This document shows positions 23,579-29,596 of a stretch of 29,596 nucleotides of DNA, piece by piece. A model generated the notes under the pieces. The model was given only the letters and a program-made list of their open reading frames with translations. It was not told where the DNA came from and did no database searches. Within the stretch, counting starts at the first letter, position 1; the number at the start of each line of letters is the position of its first letter. The translations under genes were made by a program, and so were the position numbers. The stretch comes from DATGEO01 sp035310015 (GTDB lineage Bacteria > Chloroflexota > Dormibacteria > Dormibacterales > Dormibacteraceae): assembly GCA_035310015.1 (NCBI GenBank), contig DATGEO010000112.1, positions 1 through 29,596 on the forward strand, read 5' to 3'.

Positions 23579-24318
23579 TAGACACCCACCTCCACCTGGA
23601 GGAGCTCGGCGACACCGCGGAGGTCGTGTCCCAGGCCGCGCAGGCGGGCGTCACGCGGATGATCGCGATGGGCGTCAACGCCGAGCGCAACCACCGCACT
23701 GTAGAGCTGGCGACCACGTTCAGCGAGGTGTGGGCCGGCGTGGGTCATTACCCGGCGGAGGAGCCGGCGCCCGATCTGGGCGGGATCCGGTCGCTGGCGC
23801 TGAATTCGCGCGTGGTCGCGATCGGCGAGGTGGGACTCGACTTCGAGCACGGCGCGGTCGGCCGCGCGGAGCAGATCTCGCGCCTCGACTGGCTCTTCGA
23901 CATCGCGGTCGAGCTCGACCTTCCCGTCTCGATCCACAACCGCGGCGCCGCGGAGGAGGTGGCGGAGCTCATCGCCGCGCATCCCGGGCTGCGCGGCGTG
24001 ATGCACTACTTCGCGCTCGGCTGGCGGGACGCCCAGGTGTTCCTCGACCTGGGCTTCTACCTCTCGTTCGCGGGTCTGATCACGCGCCCGAGCCGGGGCG
24101 AGCTGCGCGACGTCGTGAAGGCGTGCCCCGCCGATCGCCTCCTGCTCGAAACCGACTCTCCCTACGGCAACGCCCACAAGCGCATGGGCGTGCCGAACCG
24201 CCCCGCGTACCTGCTGGACACGGCCGAGGTCGTGGCCGAGCTTCGGGGCACGACGCTCGAAGAGCTCGGCGACCTCGAGACCGCCAACGCGCTTGCGCTC
24301 TTCACCAAGATCGGGTGA
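23524..24318 (+). CDS. tatD: TatD family metal-dependent hydrolase
   Basis: TatD proteins are TIM-barrel metal-dependent deoxyribonucleases/hydrolases. The reading shows FVDTHLHLEE with the metal His pair, then AIGEVGLDFEHG, LPVSIHNRGAAEEV, VMHYFALG and LLLETDSPYGN with the catalytic Asp; the last segment includes PAYLLDTAEVVAEL. The start is unclear: no start codon lies just before FVDTH. GTG 23524 gives 264 residues with a 17-residue unusual N-terminus encoded by element 2; GTG 23479 would add 15 more. The metG-tatD-rsmA order is common in Gram-positive bacteria. The TGA stop is one base before element 3. Confidence 0.9.
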   Translation: MSSPQRESASRGRRTPGFVDTHLHLEELGDTAEVVSQAAQAGVTRMIAMGVNAERNHRTVELATTFSEVWAGVGHYPAEEPAPDLGGIRSLALNSRVVAIGEVGLDFEHGAVGRAEQISRLDWLFDIAVELDLPVSIHNRGAAEEVAELIAAHPGLRGVMHYFALGWRDAQVFLDLGFYLSFAGLITRPSRGELRDVVKACPADRLLLETDSPYGNAHKRMGVPNRPAYLLDTAEVVAELRGTTLEELGDLETANALALFTKIG

Positions 24319-24319
24319 C

Positions 24320-24543
24320 AGAGGCACGGCCGAAAAAGCCCTCGCCGGATCTTCGGCGCCGAATGCGGCCCACTTCCCCCATGCCTTGGGCATGGGGACC
24401 CCGGTACGTGTGCGCTGCTCGCTCACGAATCGTTCAGATGCGCTCGCTCCGCTGCTCGTGTCCCCTGGGGCCCCCGTGGCGAAGCCACGGGAGGCGGCCC
24501 CTCGACACCGAATCTCTCGCCGAGGGTTTTCGGCCGTGCCTCT
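24320..24543. mobile_element. MITE-like inverted-repeat element 3 (224 bp) between tatD and rsmA
   Basis: Perfect 17-bp terminal repeats AGAGGCACGGCCGAAAA at 24320-24336 and, inverted, at 24527-24543. With a 2-base gap the match continues imperfectly for about 45 bp per arm (CCCTCGcCG, TTCGG, GCGGCC). Between the arms are hairpins CCCCATGCC/GGGCATGGGG near 24377-24397, followed by ACCCCGG as in element 1, and CCCGTGGC-GAA-GCCACGGG near 24473-24491. It begins one base after the tatD stop and its right end contains the probable rsmA start. No clear target duplication is seen. The rsmA frame stays open through it, but no credible protein is encoded. Confidence 0.7.
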
Positions 24544-25378
24544 AGATCCAGCGGACCGCGGCCAGCTGTTCGACCTTCTCTACCGCCACCGCACCACCCT
24601 CAAGCACCGCTTCGGCCAGAACTTCCTGGTCGACCACGTGCTGCGAGACGAGATCGCGGCCGCCACCGGAGCGACCGAGGACGACGACGTGCTCGAGGTC
24701 GGCGCCGGCGTGGGCACGCTCACCATCGCTCTCGCGCGGCGGGCGCGCCGCGTGGTCGCCGTGGAGCTCGACCGCACGCTCATCCCTGCCCTGCGCGAGG
24801 TCGTGCGCGACGAGCCGCGGATCGAGGTCGTGGAGGCCGACATCCTTCGCTACGACACGCGGGCGGCATTTCCCGCTGGCGGCGAGATCGTCGCCGGCAA
24901 CATTCCCTACAACCTCACGGGCGCGCTGCTGCGCAAGCTGCTCGACGAACCGCCGCGCCCGCGGCGCCTCTCGCTCGTGGTGCAGAAGGAGGTCGCCGAG
25001 CGGTGGACCGCGCCCACGGGCGCGGGAGTTTCGACGATCGCGGTCCAGGTCTTCGCCGAGGCGCGGATGCTGATGACCATCCCGGCGAGCGTGTTCGAGC
25101 CGCAGCCGCAGGTCGATTCCGCGCTGGTCACGGTGGAGGTGCGGCCGGAGCCCGCCGTGCACGTGAACGACATCGATTCGTTCCTGCGGTTTGTCGAAGC
25201 CGTCTTTCAGCAGCGCCGGAAGCAGCTCGCCGGAACGTTAGGGCGCATGAATGGCCTCGGGAGTACGGCGGCCGCGGCACGCCTTCGCGATGCGGGCATC
25301 GATCCAGAGCGGCGCCCGCAGACGCTCAGCCTTCAGGAGTGGGAGTCCGTCTACCGCCTCTTCGCCTACCCTTCATGA
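24536..25378 (+). CDS. rsmA: 16S rRNA dimethyladenosine transferase RsmA (KsgA)
   Basis: RsmA dimethylates A1518 and A1519 of 16S rRNA late in 30S assembly. The 280-residue reading has KHRFGQNFLVD, VLEVGAGVGTLTIALARRA (SAM loop), VAVELDRTLIPAL, EADILRYD, the catalytic GNIPYNLTGALL, VQKEVAERW and FEPQPQVDSALV, the family set. The only suitable start before FGQNFLVD is GTG 24536, with GAGGG about 9-10 bp upstream; both sit in the right arm of element 3. The protein length then matches the usual 265-290. The frame is open upstream through the element and into tatD, but that extension has no family similarity. Confidence 0.95.
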   Translation: MPLDPADRGQLFDLLYRHRTTLKHRFGQNFLVDHVLRDEIAAATGATEDDDVLEVGAGVGTLTIALARRARRVVAVELDRTLIPALREVVRDEPRIEVVEADILRYDTRAAFPAGGEIVAGNIPYNLTGALLRKLLDEPPRPRRLSLVVQKEVAERWTAPTGAGVSTIAVQVFAEARMLMTIPASVFEPQPQVDSALVTVEVRPEPAVHVNDIDSFLRFVEAVFQQRRKQLAGTLGRMNGLGSTAAAARLRDAGIDPERRPQTLSLQEWESVYRLFAYPS

Positions 25379-25382
25379 CGCC

Positions 25383-26714
25383 GTGGAAGCGCCCATCAGG
25401 TTCCCGGTCGAAGGACCCGGCGGCTTTCGCACGGTCCTTCGCTTCACCGCGTTTCGCAACATCTGGTTCGCGCAGCTCGCGGCTCAGCTCGCGGACAAGT
25501 TCCTCCTCTTCTCGCTGATCATCCTGGCCTACAACGTCTCCGGGGGCAGCACGCCGGTGGCCGTGACGCTTTTGACCTACACGGTGCCCGCGGTGCTCCT
25601 CGCCCCGCCCGCGGGCGTGATCGCGGACCGGCTCGACCGCAAGCAGATCATGATGTGGTGCAACTTCGGTAGGGGCGCGGCGATCGCGCTCATCCCGATC
25701 GCGGCGTTCGTGCCCGGCCTCCAGCACGACTTCGCCCACCTGCTGCTGATCACGTTCATCTTCTCGGCCGTGGGCCAGCTGTTCGGGCCGGCCGAGGCGG
25801 CGGTCATCCCGACGATCCTGCCGCGCTCGGCGCTCATCACCGCGAACTCGATGTCGCTCCTCACGATGGTGCTGACGCTCGTGGTCGGAGGCGCGCTGGC
25901 GCCGATCCTTTCCAGGATCGACCTCTACGCGCCCTACTGGTTCGGCGCCGCGCTGCTGGCGATCGCCGGCACCCTGATCTTCGCGTCGGACATACCGCCG
26001 GTCCAGCGCACGACCGATCCGCCGGTGGCGGAAAGCGCGAGCCGCTTCCGGCGGATGGTCGACGACATCAAGGAGGGGATAGACGCCATCCGCGCCTCGC
26101 GCGGCCTGCTGCTCGCGTTCGGCCAGGTGAGCGTCGCCGTCCTCGTGCTGTTCATGCTCTTCACGCTCGCGCCGGCGTTCGTCAGCAAGGTCATCGGCAT
26201 CGCCGCGCAGGACTCGTACACGATCCTCGTGCCGGCAACGACCGGCGCGATCATCAGCGCCATCGCGCTGGGCCAGTTCCTGCGCAACATCGACCGCGCG
26301 CGCCTCCTGGCGGCGTCGATGCTGGCGATGGGCACGACGATGCTGGGGCTGGCGGCGGTCCCGCAGGCGTTCAGCCAGCTGCCCGACCTGCACGTGCACG
26401 CGCGCCTCACCGGCGCGGCGTTCAGCCTGGCGCTGGGACTCGAGTTCGGCGCGATCATGATCCCTGCCGTCACGTACCTGATGGAGTCGACCAGCGACGA
26501 GATCCGGGGGCGGATCTTCGCTCTGCTCTACATGGTCATCAACGGCGTGACGGCGATCCCGGTGCTGGTGGCCGCGGCGCTGTCGGACGAGATTGGCACC
26601 GCGCACGTCATCGGCGGCCTGGGCGCGCTGCTGATCGCCGGCGGCGTCGCGGTGGCTATTGCCTGGACGCGCGTCGCTGGGCCACCAACGCGATCGCCAC
26701 GACCACCGCAATGA
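25383..26714 (+). CDS. MFS transporter
   Basis: A 443-residue polytopic protein with about 12 hydrophobic segments. The N-terminal half includes FRNIWFAQLAAQLADKFLLF, then AGVIADRLDRKQIM, the MFS loop 2-3 motif. The middle has a cytoplasmic charged loop (RFRRMVDDIKEGIDAIRASR) and the second half includes ESTSDEIRGRIFALLYMVIN. This resembles the MFS_3/enterobactin-exporter-like group (DUF894-type); the substrate cannot be told. The start is GTG 25383, 4 bp after the rsmA stop; the ATG at 25375 is in another frame. The 3' end overlaps the DedA gene on the other strand by 59 bp. Confidence 0.9.
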   Translation: MEAPIRFPVEGPGGFRTVLRFTAFRNIWFAQLAAQLADKFLLFSLIILAYNVSGGSTPVAVTLLTYTVPAVLLAPPAGVIADRLDRKQIMMWCNFGRGAAIALIPIAAFVPGLQHDFAHLLLITFIFSAVGQLFGPAEAAVIPTILPRSALITANSMSLLTMVLTLVVGGALAPILSRIDLYAPYWFGAALLAIAGTLIFASDIPPVQRTTDPPVAESASRFRRMVDDIKEGIDAIRASRGLLLAFGQVSVAVLVLFMLFTLAPAFVSKVIGIAAQDSYTILVPATTGAIISAIALGQFLRNIDRARLLAASMLAMGTTMLGLAAVPQAFSQLPDLHVHARLTGAAFSLALGLEFGAIMIPAVTYLMESTSDEIRGRIFALLYMVINGVTAIPVLVAAALSDEIGTAHVIGGLGALLIAGGVAVAIAWTRVAGPPTRSPRPPQ

Positions 26715-27249
26715 TCGCCAGGCCACCGAAGCCCATGGCCCGCACGATCGTCTCGATCAGCGGGAGGTTGCTGCCCAGGAAGTAGCCGGCGAGTCCGATG
26801 ATCGTCGCCCACGCGAGCCCGCCGATCGCGGAGAAGAGCTGGAACCGCCAGAACGGCATGTGCGCCATCCCCGCGAGCATCGAGCCCCACGTCCGCAGGC
26901 CGAGCACGAAGCGGGCGAGAAGGATGGCGCGGTCGCCATGGCGGGCGAAGAACATCTCGGAACGCGCGATGTGCTCCGGCCGGATCCGGAAAAGGCTGCC
27001 GAAGCGCTCCACGAACGGACGGCCGCCCCTGAAGCCGAGGAAGTAGCCGAGGTCGGCGCCGGCGGTCGCGCCGAGGAAGCCGAAGAGGATGACCAGCACG
27101 ATGCTGTGGTTGCGCGCGGCCGCCCACGCGGCGGCGGCGAGCAGCAGCGTCTCGCCGGGGAAGGGGATGCCGGAGCTCTCGACGAGGATGCCGAGGCCGG
27201 CGGCCGGGTAGCCGACGGCGTCCACCACCGCGAGCCAGTCGATGTGCAA
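26656..27249 (-). CDS. DedA/VTT family membrane protein
   Basis: A 197-residue protein with the VTT (SNARE-associated) pattern: ESSGIPFPGETLLLAAAAWA near residues 24-43, FLGATAGADLGYFLGFRGGR, FFARHGDRAILLARFVLGLR then WGSMLAGMAHMPFWRF, and several membrane segments. DedA proteins act in lipid carrier or phospholipid flipping across the cytoplasmic membrane and need the acidic and Arg residues seen here. The start is TTG 27249 (HIDWLAVVDAVG); no better codon is near. It is divergent from thrS with 24 bp between and overlaps the MFS gene by 59 bp at its end. Confidence 0.9.
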   Translation of the reverse strand: MHIDWLAVVDAVGYPAAGLGILVESSGIPFPGETLLLAAAAWAAARNHSIVLVILFGFLGATAGADLGYFLGFRGGRPFVERFGSLFRIRPEHIARSEMFFARHGDRAILLARFVLGLRTWGSMLAGMAHMPFWRFQLFSAIGGLAWATIIGLAGYFLGSNLPLIETIVRAMGFGGLAIIAVVVAIALVAQRRASRQ

Positions 27250-27255
27250 GGCCTA

Positions 27256-27263
27256 CATATACT
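27256..27263. promoter_or_regulatory. Shared AT-rich -10 region between DedA and thrS
   Basis: CATATACT reads as TATACT (27258-27263) on the + strand, 10 bp before thrS ATG 27274, and as TATATG (27261-27256) on the - strand, 6 bp before the DedA TTG. It is the only AT-rich spot in the 24-bp divergent gap. Confidence 0.45.
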
Positions 27264-27273
27264 GGCTTTCCCC

Positions 27274-29037
27274 ATGGCCGAGTACGCCGACCACGAAGGC
27301 TCAGCGGATCCGCTGCACAAGCTGCGGCACTCCACCGCGCACGTCCTCGCCGCCGCGGTCACCGAGCTCTACCCCGACGCGAAGTACGGGATCGGGCCAC
27401 CGGTCGAGGACGGTTTCTACTACGACTTCGCCTTCGGCAAGCCGATCTCCGAGGCCGACCTGCCCGCGATCGAGTCGCGGATGCGCCGCATCGTCCACGA
27501 GGACCGCCCGTTCGTGCAGGAGACGCTGTCGCGCAAGGAGGCCGTCGACGAGTTCACCAGGCGCGGCCAGGACTACAAGCTCGAGCTCATCGCCGACAAG
27601 GTCGAGGGCGACGAGCTCAGCGTCTATCACACCGGCGACTTCCTGGACCTGTGCCGCGGGCCGCACGTCGCCAGCACCCGGGACCTGAAGGCGTTCAAGC
27701 TGCTGCGCGTCGCGGGCGCGTACTGGCGCGGCGACGAGCAGAAGCCGCAGCTGACGCGCATCTACGGCACGTCGTGGCCGTCGCAGAAGGAGCTGGACGA
27801 GTACCTCCGGTTCCTGGAAGAGGCCGAGAAGCGCGACCACAAGAAGCTCGGCAAGGACCTCAAGCTGTTCGCCGTCGACGACCGCGTCGGCCCGGGCCTG
27901 CCGCTGTGGCTGCCCGCGGGCGCAACCGTGCGGCGAGAGCTCGAGCGCTTCATCGTCGACGAGGAGATCGCCCGTGGGTATCTGCACGTGCGCACGCCCG
28001 ACGTGGCGCGAATCGAGCTCTACGAGCAGAGCGGGCACGCGCAGCTCTACCGCGAGTTCATGTATCCGCCGATGCGGTTCGAGGACGGCGAGCAGCTCGA
28101 GCTGCGGCCGGTCAACTGCCCGCATCACATCGTCGTGTACCAGACGGAGCTGAGAAGCTACCGCGACCTGCCTCTGCGCATCGCGGAGATCGGCAACAAC
28201 TGGCGCTACGAGCGGTCGGGCACCCTCGTCGGCCTGAATCGTGTGCGCTCCTTCGCGCTCAACGACGCGCACATCTTCTGCGCGCCGGAGCAGCTGATGG
28301 ACGAGGTCAGAGAATCGATCGAGCTCGCGACCTATTTCTCGGGAGTTCTCGGCATCGATGAGTACCGGTACGAGCTGGCGACGCGTGACGACGTGAAGGA
28401 AAAGTGGATGGGCGACGAACAGCAGTGGCGGGAGGCACAGGACGCGCTCGCCGCCGCGCTGGAGTCGATGGGCCAGACGTACACCATCAAGGCGGGCGAC
28501 GCCGCGTTCTACGGGCCGAAGATCGACTTTCAGGTGAAGGACGCGCACCGTCGCGAGTTCACCAACTCGACCGTGCAGGTTGATTTCCAGCTTCCCCAGA
28601 GGTTCGACCTCGAGTACGTGGCCGAGGACGGCAGCCGCAAGCGGCCGGTGATGGTGCACCGGGGTGCGGCGGGGTCGATGGAGCGGCTCTTCAGCTATCT
28701 CATCGAGCGCTACGCCGGGGCCTTTCCGACGTGGCTGCACCCGGTGCAGGTGGTCGTGATCCCCATCACGGACGCGCAGGTCGACTACGCCAAGTCAATT
28801 GCGGCGAGGCTCCGCGCCCGCAAGATCCGGGTCGAGGTCGATGCGCGGCCCGAGCGCATGCAGCGCAAGATCCGCGACGCCCAGGCGAGCAAGGTCCCGT
28901 ACATGGCCATCGCCGGGGGGCGCGAGGCCGAATCGGAGCACGTGAACGTGCGTGACCGTGCGGGGAAGCAGACCGACGAGCCGCTGGACGAATTCGCCTC
29001 GCGCGTTGCGGCCGAGATCGCCGAGCGCCGCCGGTAG
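27274..29037 (+). CDS. thrS: Threonyl-tRNA synthetase lacking the TGS domain
   Basis: ThrRS charges tRNA-Thr and edits Ser-tRNA-Thr. The 587-residue protein begins directly with the editing domain (HSTAH, His19/His23; DLCRGPH, Cys127/His131). The class II core has zinc ligands Cys282 (NCPHH), His333 (DAHIF) and His462 (MVHRG), with 51 and 129 residues between them, close to the E. coli spacing. Motif 2 NNWRYERSG and motif 3 GAAGSMERLFSYLIERYAG are present. The C-terminal anticodon domain ends VAAEIAERRR. The N-terminal TGS domain of about 60 residues seen in most ThrRS is missing. ATG 27274 follows a TATACT hexamer by 10 bp. Confidence 0.95.
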   Translation: MAEYADHEGSADPLHKLRHSTAHVLAAAVTELYPDAKYGIGPPVEDGFYYDFAFGKPISEADLPAIESRMRRIVHEDRPFVQETLSRKEAVDEFTRRGQDYKLELIADKVEGDELSVYHTGDFLDLCRGPHVASTRDLKAFKLLRVAGAYWRGDEQKPQLTRIYGTSWPSQKELDEYLRFLEEAEKRDHKKLGKDLKLFAVDDRVGPGLPLWLPAGATVRRELERFIVDEEIARGYLHVRTPDVARIELYEQSGHAQLYREFMYPPMRFEDGEQLELRPVNCPHHIVVYQTELRSYRDLPLRIAEIGNNWRYERSGTLVGLNRVRSFALNDAHIFCAPEQLMDEVRESIELATYFSGVLGIDEYRYELATRDDVKEKWMGDEQQWREAQDALAAALESMGQTYTIKAGDAAFYGPKIDFQVKDAHRREFTNSTVQVDFQLPQRFDLEYVAEDGSRKRPVMVHRGAAGSMERLFSYLIERYAGAFPTWLHPVQVVVIPITDAQVDYAKSIAARLRARKIRVEVDARPERMQRKIRDAQASKVPYMAIAGGREAESEHVNVRDRAGKQTDEPLDEFASRVAAEIAERRR

Positions 29038-29051
29038 CAAGGCGGTAACTT

Positions 29052-29057
29052 AGGAGG
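29052..29057 (+). promoter_or_regulatory. AGGAGG Shine-Dalgarno upstream of the response regulator
   Basis: AGGAGG lies 5 bp before CTG 29063, which is in frame with the response regulator. It could serve a CTG start adding 15 residues, or be unused in favour of GTG 29108. Confidence 0.35.
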
Positions 29058-29094
29058 CGTCTCTGGGATCCCGCGATAGGTCGCGGCGTGGTTC

Positions 29095-29102
29095 GAGGGG
29101 AG
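29095..29102 (+). promoter_or_regulatory. Ribosome binding site of the response regulator
   Basis: GAGGGGAG precedes GTG 29108 by 5 bp, supporting that start. Confidence 0.55.
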
Positions 29103-29107
29103 CCCGC

Positions 29108-29596
29108 GTGCCGAGCAGACGCGTCCTCGTCGTCGACGACGACCCTGACGCCCGCCTCATGTTCCGGCTGATCCTCGAAAGCGGTGGTTACCTGGTCGAC
29201 GAGGCCAAGGACGGCGTCGCGGCGATGATCCTGATCCGCGACCTTCCGCCGGACCTCGTCGTCACCGACATGGTCATGCCGCGCATGGACGGCCCCGAGC
29301 TGATCAGCCGCATCCGGGCCGACGAGAAGATCGCCGGCGTCAGCATCCTCGCGGTGACCGGCCATCCCGAAGCCCGGGAGAGGGCCGCGGGCGCCGACGC
29401 TCTGCTCAGCAAACCGTTCGACCGCGCGCAGCTGCTGGCCCTCGTCGACCGGCTCACCGGCGCGGGGTTGCGGCTCAGAGTCCGCCCGGGATTCGCCCTC
29501 CGCAGGTGCCCTGAGCCGCCACCGGGGCCAGGCTGCCCGTCGAGACGTCGCCCACCAGCGCCTGCTGCTGCGTGTCGCCGCCGGAGATCACGTGCG
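29108..29596 (+). CDS. Response regulator receiver-domain protein (no stop within window)
   Basis: Starting at GTG 29108 the frame encodes a CheY-like receiver: VLVVDDDPDARLMFRLIL with the acidic pocket (Asp10-Asp12), phospho-acceptor Asp54 in VVTDMVMPRMDGPELI, Thr84 in AVTGHP and Lys102 in LLSKPFD. The receiver ends near residue 118. The frame then stays open for about 43 more codons to the window edge with an Arg/Pro-rich reading that does not look like a domain and lies antisense to the convergent gene. The real stop is therefore not visible. No histidine kinase is in view. It is 70 bp after thrS. That gap also contains a short hairpin (CCGCGA at 29071-29076 with TCGCGG at 29081-29086). 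Confidence 0.85.
   Translation, partial: MPSRRVLVVDDDPDARLMFRLILESGGYLVDEAKDGVAAMILIRDLPPDLVVTDMVMPRMDGPELISRIRADEKIAGVSILAVTGHPEARERAAGADALLSKPFDRAQLLALVDRLTGAGLRLRVRPGFALRRCPEPPPGPGCPSRRRPPAPAAACRRRRSRA
29475..29596 (-). CDS. 3' end of an unidentified gene (C-terminal 39 residues)
   Basis: On the - strand a frame enters at the window edge and ends at TGA (29477-29475), reading HVISGGDTQQQALVGDV then STGSLAPVAAQGTCGGRIPG. The Gln/Ala/Gly-rich, non-Arg composition looks more like real protein than the opposite frame. Too little is present to identify it. It faces the response regulator tail to tail and overlaps that open frame. Confidence 0.45.
   Translation of the reverse strand, partial: HVISGGDTQQQALVGDVSTGSLAPVAAQGTCGGRIPGGL

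Noticed and set aside
24293..24535. Upstream extension of the rsmA frame through element 3
   Set aside because: It begins inside tatD, crosses hairpin repeats and shows no similarity to RsmA; the family length fits GTG 24536.
24318..24545. TA target duplication for element 3
   Set aside because: The right flank has TA but the left flank reads ACAG, so no duplication is visible.
29071..29086. Hairpin CCGCGA-TAGG-TCGCGG as a thrS terminator
   Set aside because: The stem is only 6 bp and no T-run follows, so a rho-independent terminator is not supported.
1..29596. tRNA, rRNA or CRISPR features
   Set aside because: Nearly all the window is coding. The few gaps were read for cloverleaf-like or regularly spaced repeats and none were seen, though no covariance search could be run.

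Overview
The window is a gene-dense stretch of a GC-rich bacterial chromosome (GC content judged by eye, not computed). It carries core housekeeping genes, one insertion sequence and a set of small non-coding inverted-repeat elements. No rRNA, tRNA or CRISPR array was found. The order ruvX-mltG-aroE-aroK-aroB-aroQ-efp-Asp23-nusB-xseB, then tlyA-nadK-recN, scpA-scpB-rluB-cmk-plsC and metG-tatD-rsmA, is the order seen in Actinobacteria, Firmicutes and Chloroflexota. Together with the arginine-tipped EF-P this suggests a soil-type lineage near Chloroflexota/Dormibacterota or a deep actinobacterium. That placement is inference; no marker was compared.

Region 1 (1-8290) is one compact + strand block. 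It opens with the tail of an unidentified protein, then ruvX, a DUF1292 protein, mltG, four shikimate-pathway genes (aroE, aroK, aroB, aroQ) interrupted by a prepilin peptidase and a PH-domain membrane protein, then efp, an Asp23 protein, nusB, xseB and a divergent-PAP2 protein. Most junctions are 4-bp stop/start overlaps, and ATGA, GTGA, TTGA and CTGA all occur in the window. Two genes (aroE, nusB) seem to need CTG starts.

Region 2 (8288-15705) begins with a 259-bp MITE-like element and continues with tlyA, nadK, recN, a PIG-L deacetylase, scpA, scpB, rluB, cmk and plsC. This covers RNA modification, NADP supply, DNA repair, chromosome condensation, CMP recycling and phospholipid acylation. 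rluB has no NTG codon where its S4 domain should start.

Region 3 (15703-18190) holds an apparently intact IS481-family element inserted at CTAG, exactly where the stop codons of plsC and a convergent AAA+ ATPase met. The ATPase carries a winged-helix-like N-terminus.

Region 4 (18246-26714, + strand) encodes DinG (exonuclease-helicase), rsmI, metG, tatD, rsmA and an MFS transporter. Two further inverted-repeat elements sit at metG/tatD and tatD/rsmA. One supplies the probable rsmA start and the other the tatD N-terminus.

Region 5 (26656-29596) has a DedA protein on the - strand overlapping the MFS gene tail to tail, a divergent thrS lacking the TGS domain, a receiver-only response regulator with no stop before the window edge, and the 3' end of a convergent unknown gene.

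The best candidates for something undescribed are the three MITE-like elements at gene termini and the unusual initiation codons. No defence, biosynthetic or conflict system was recognised.
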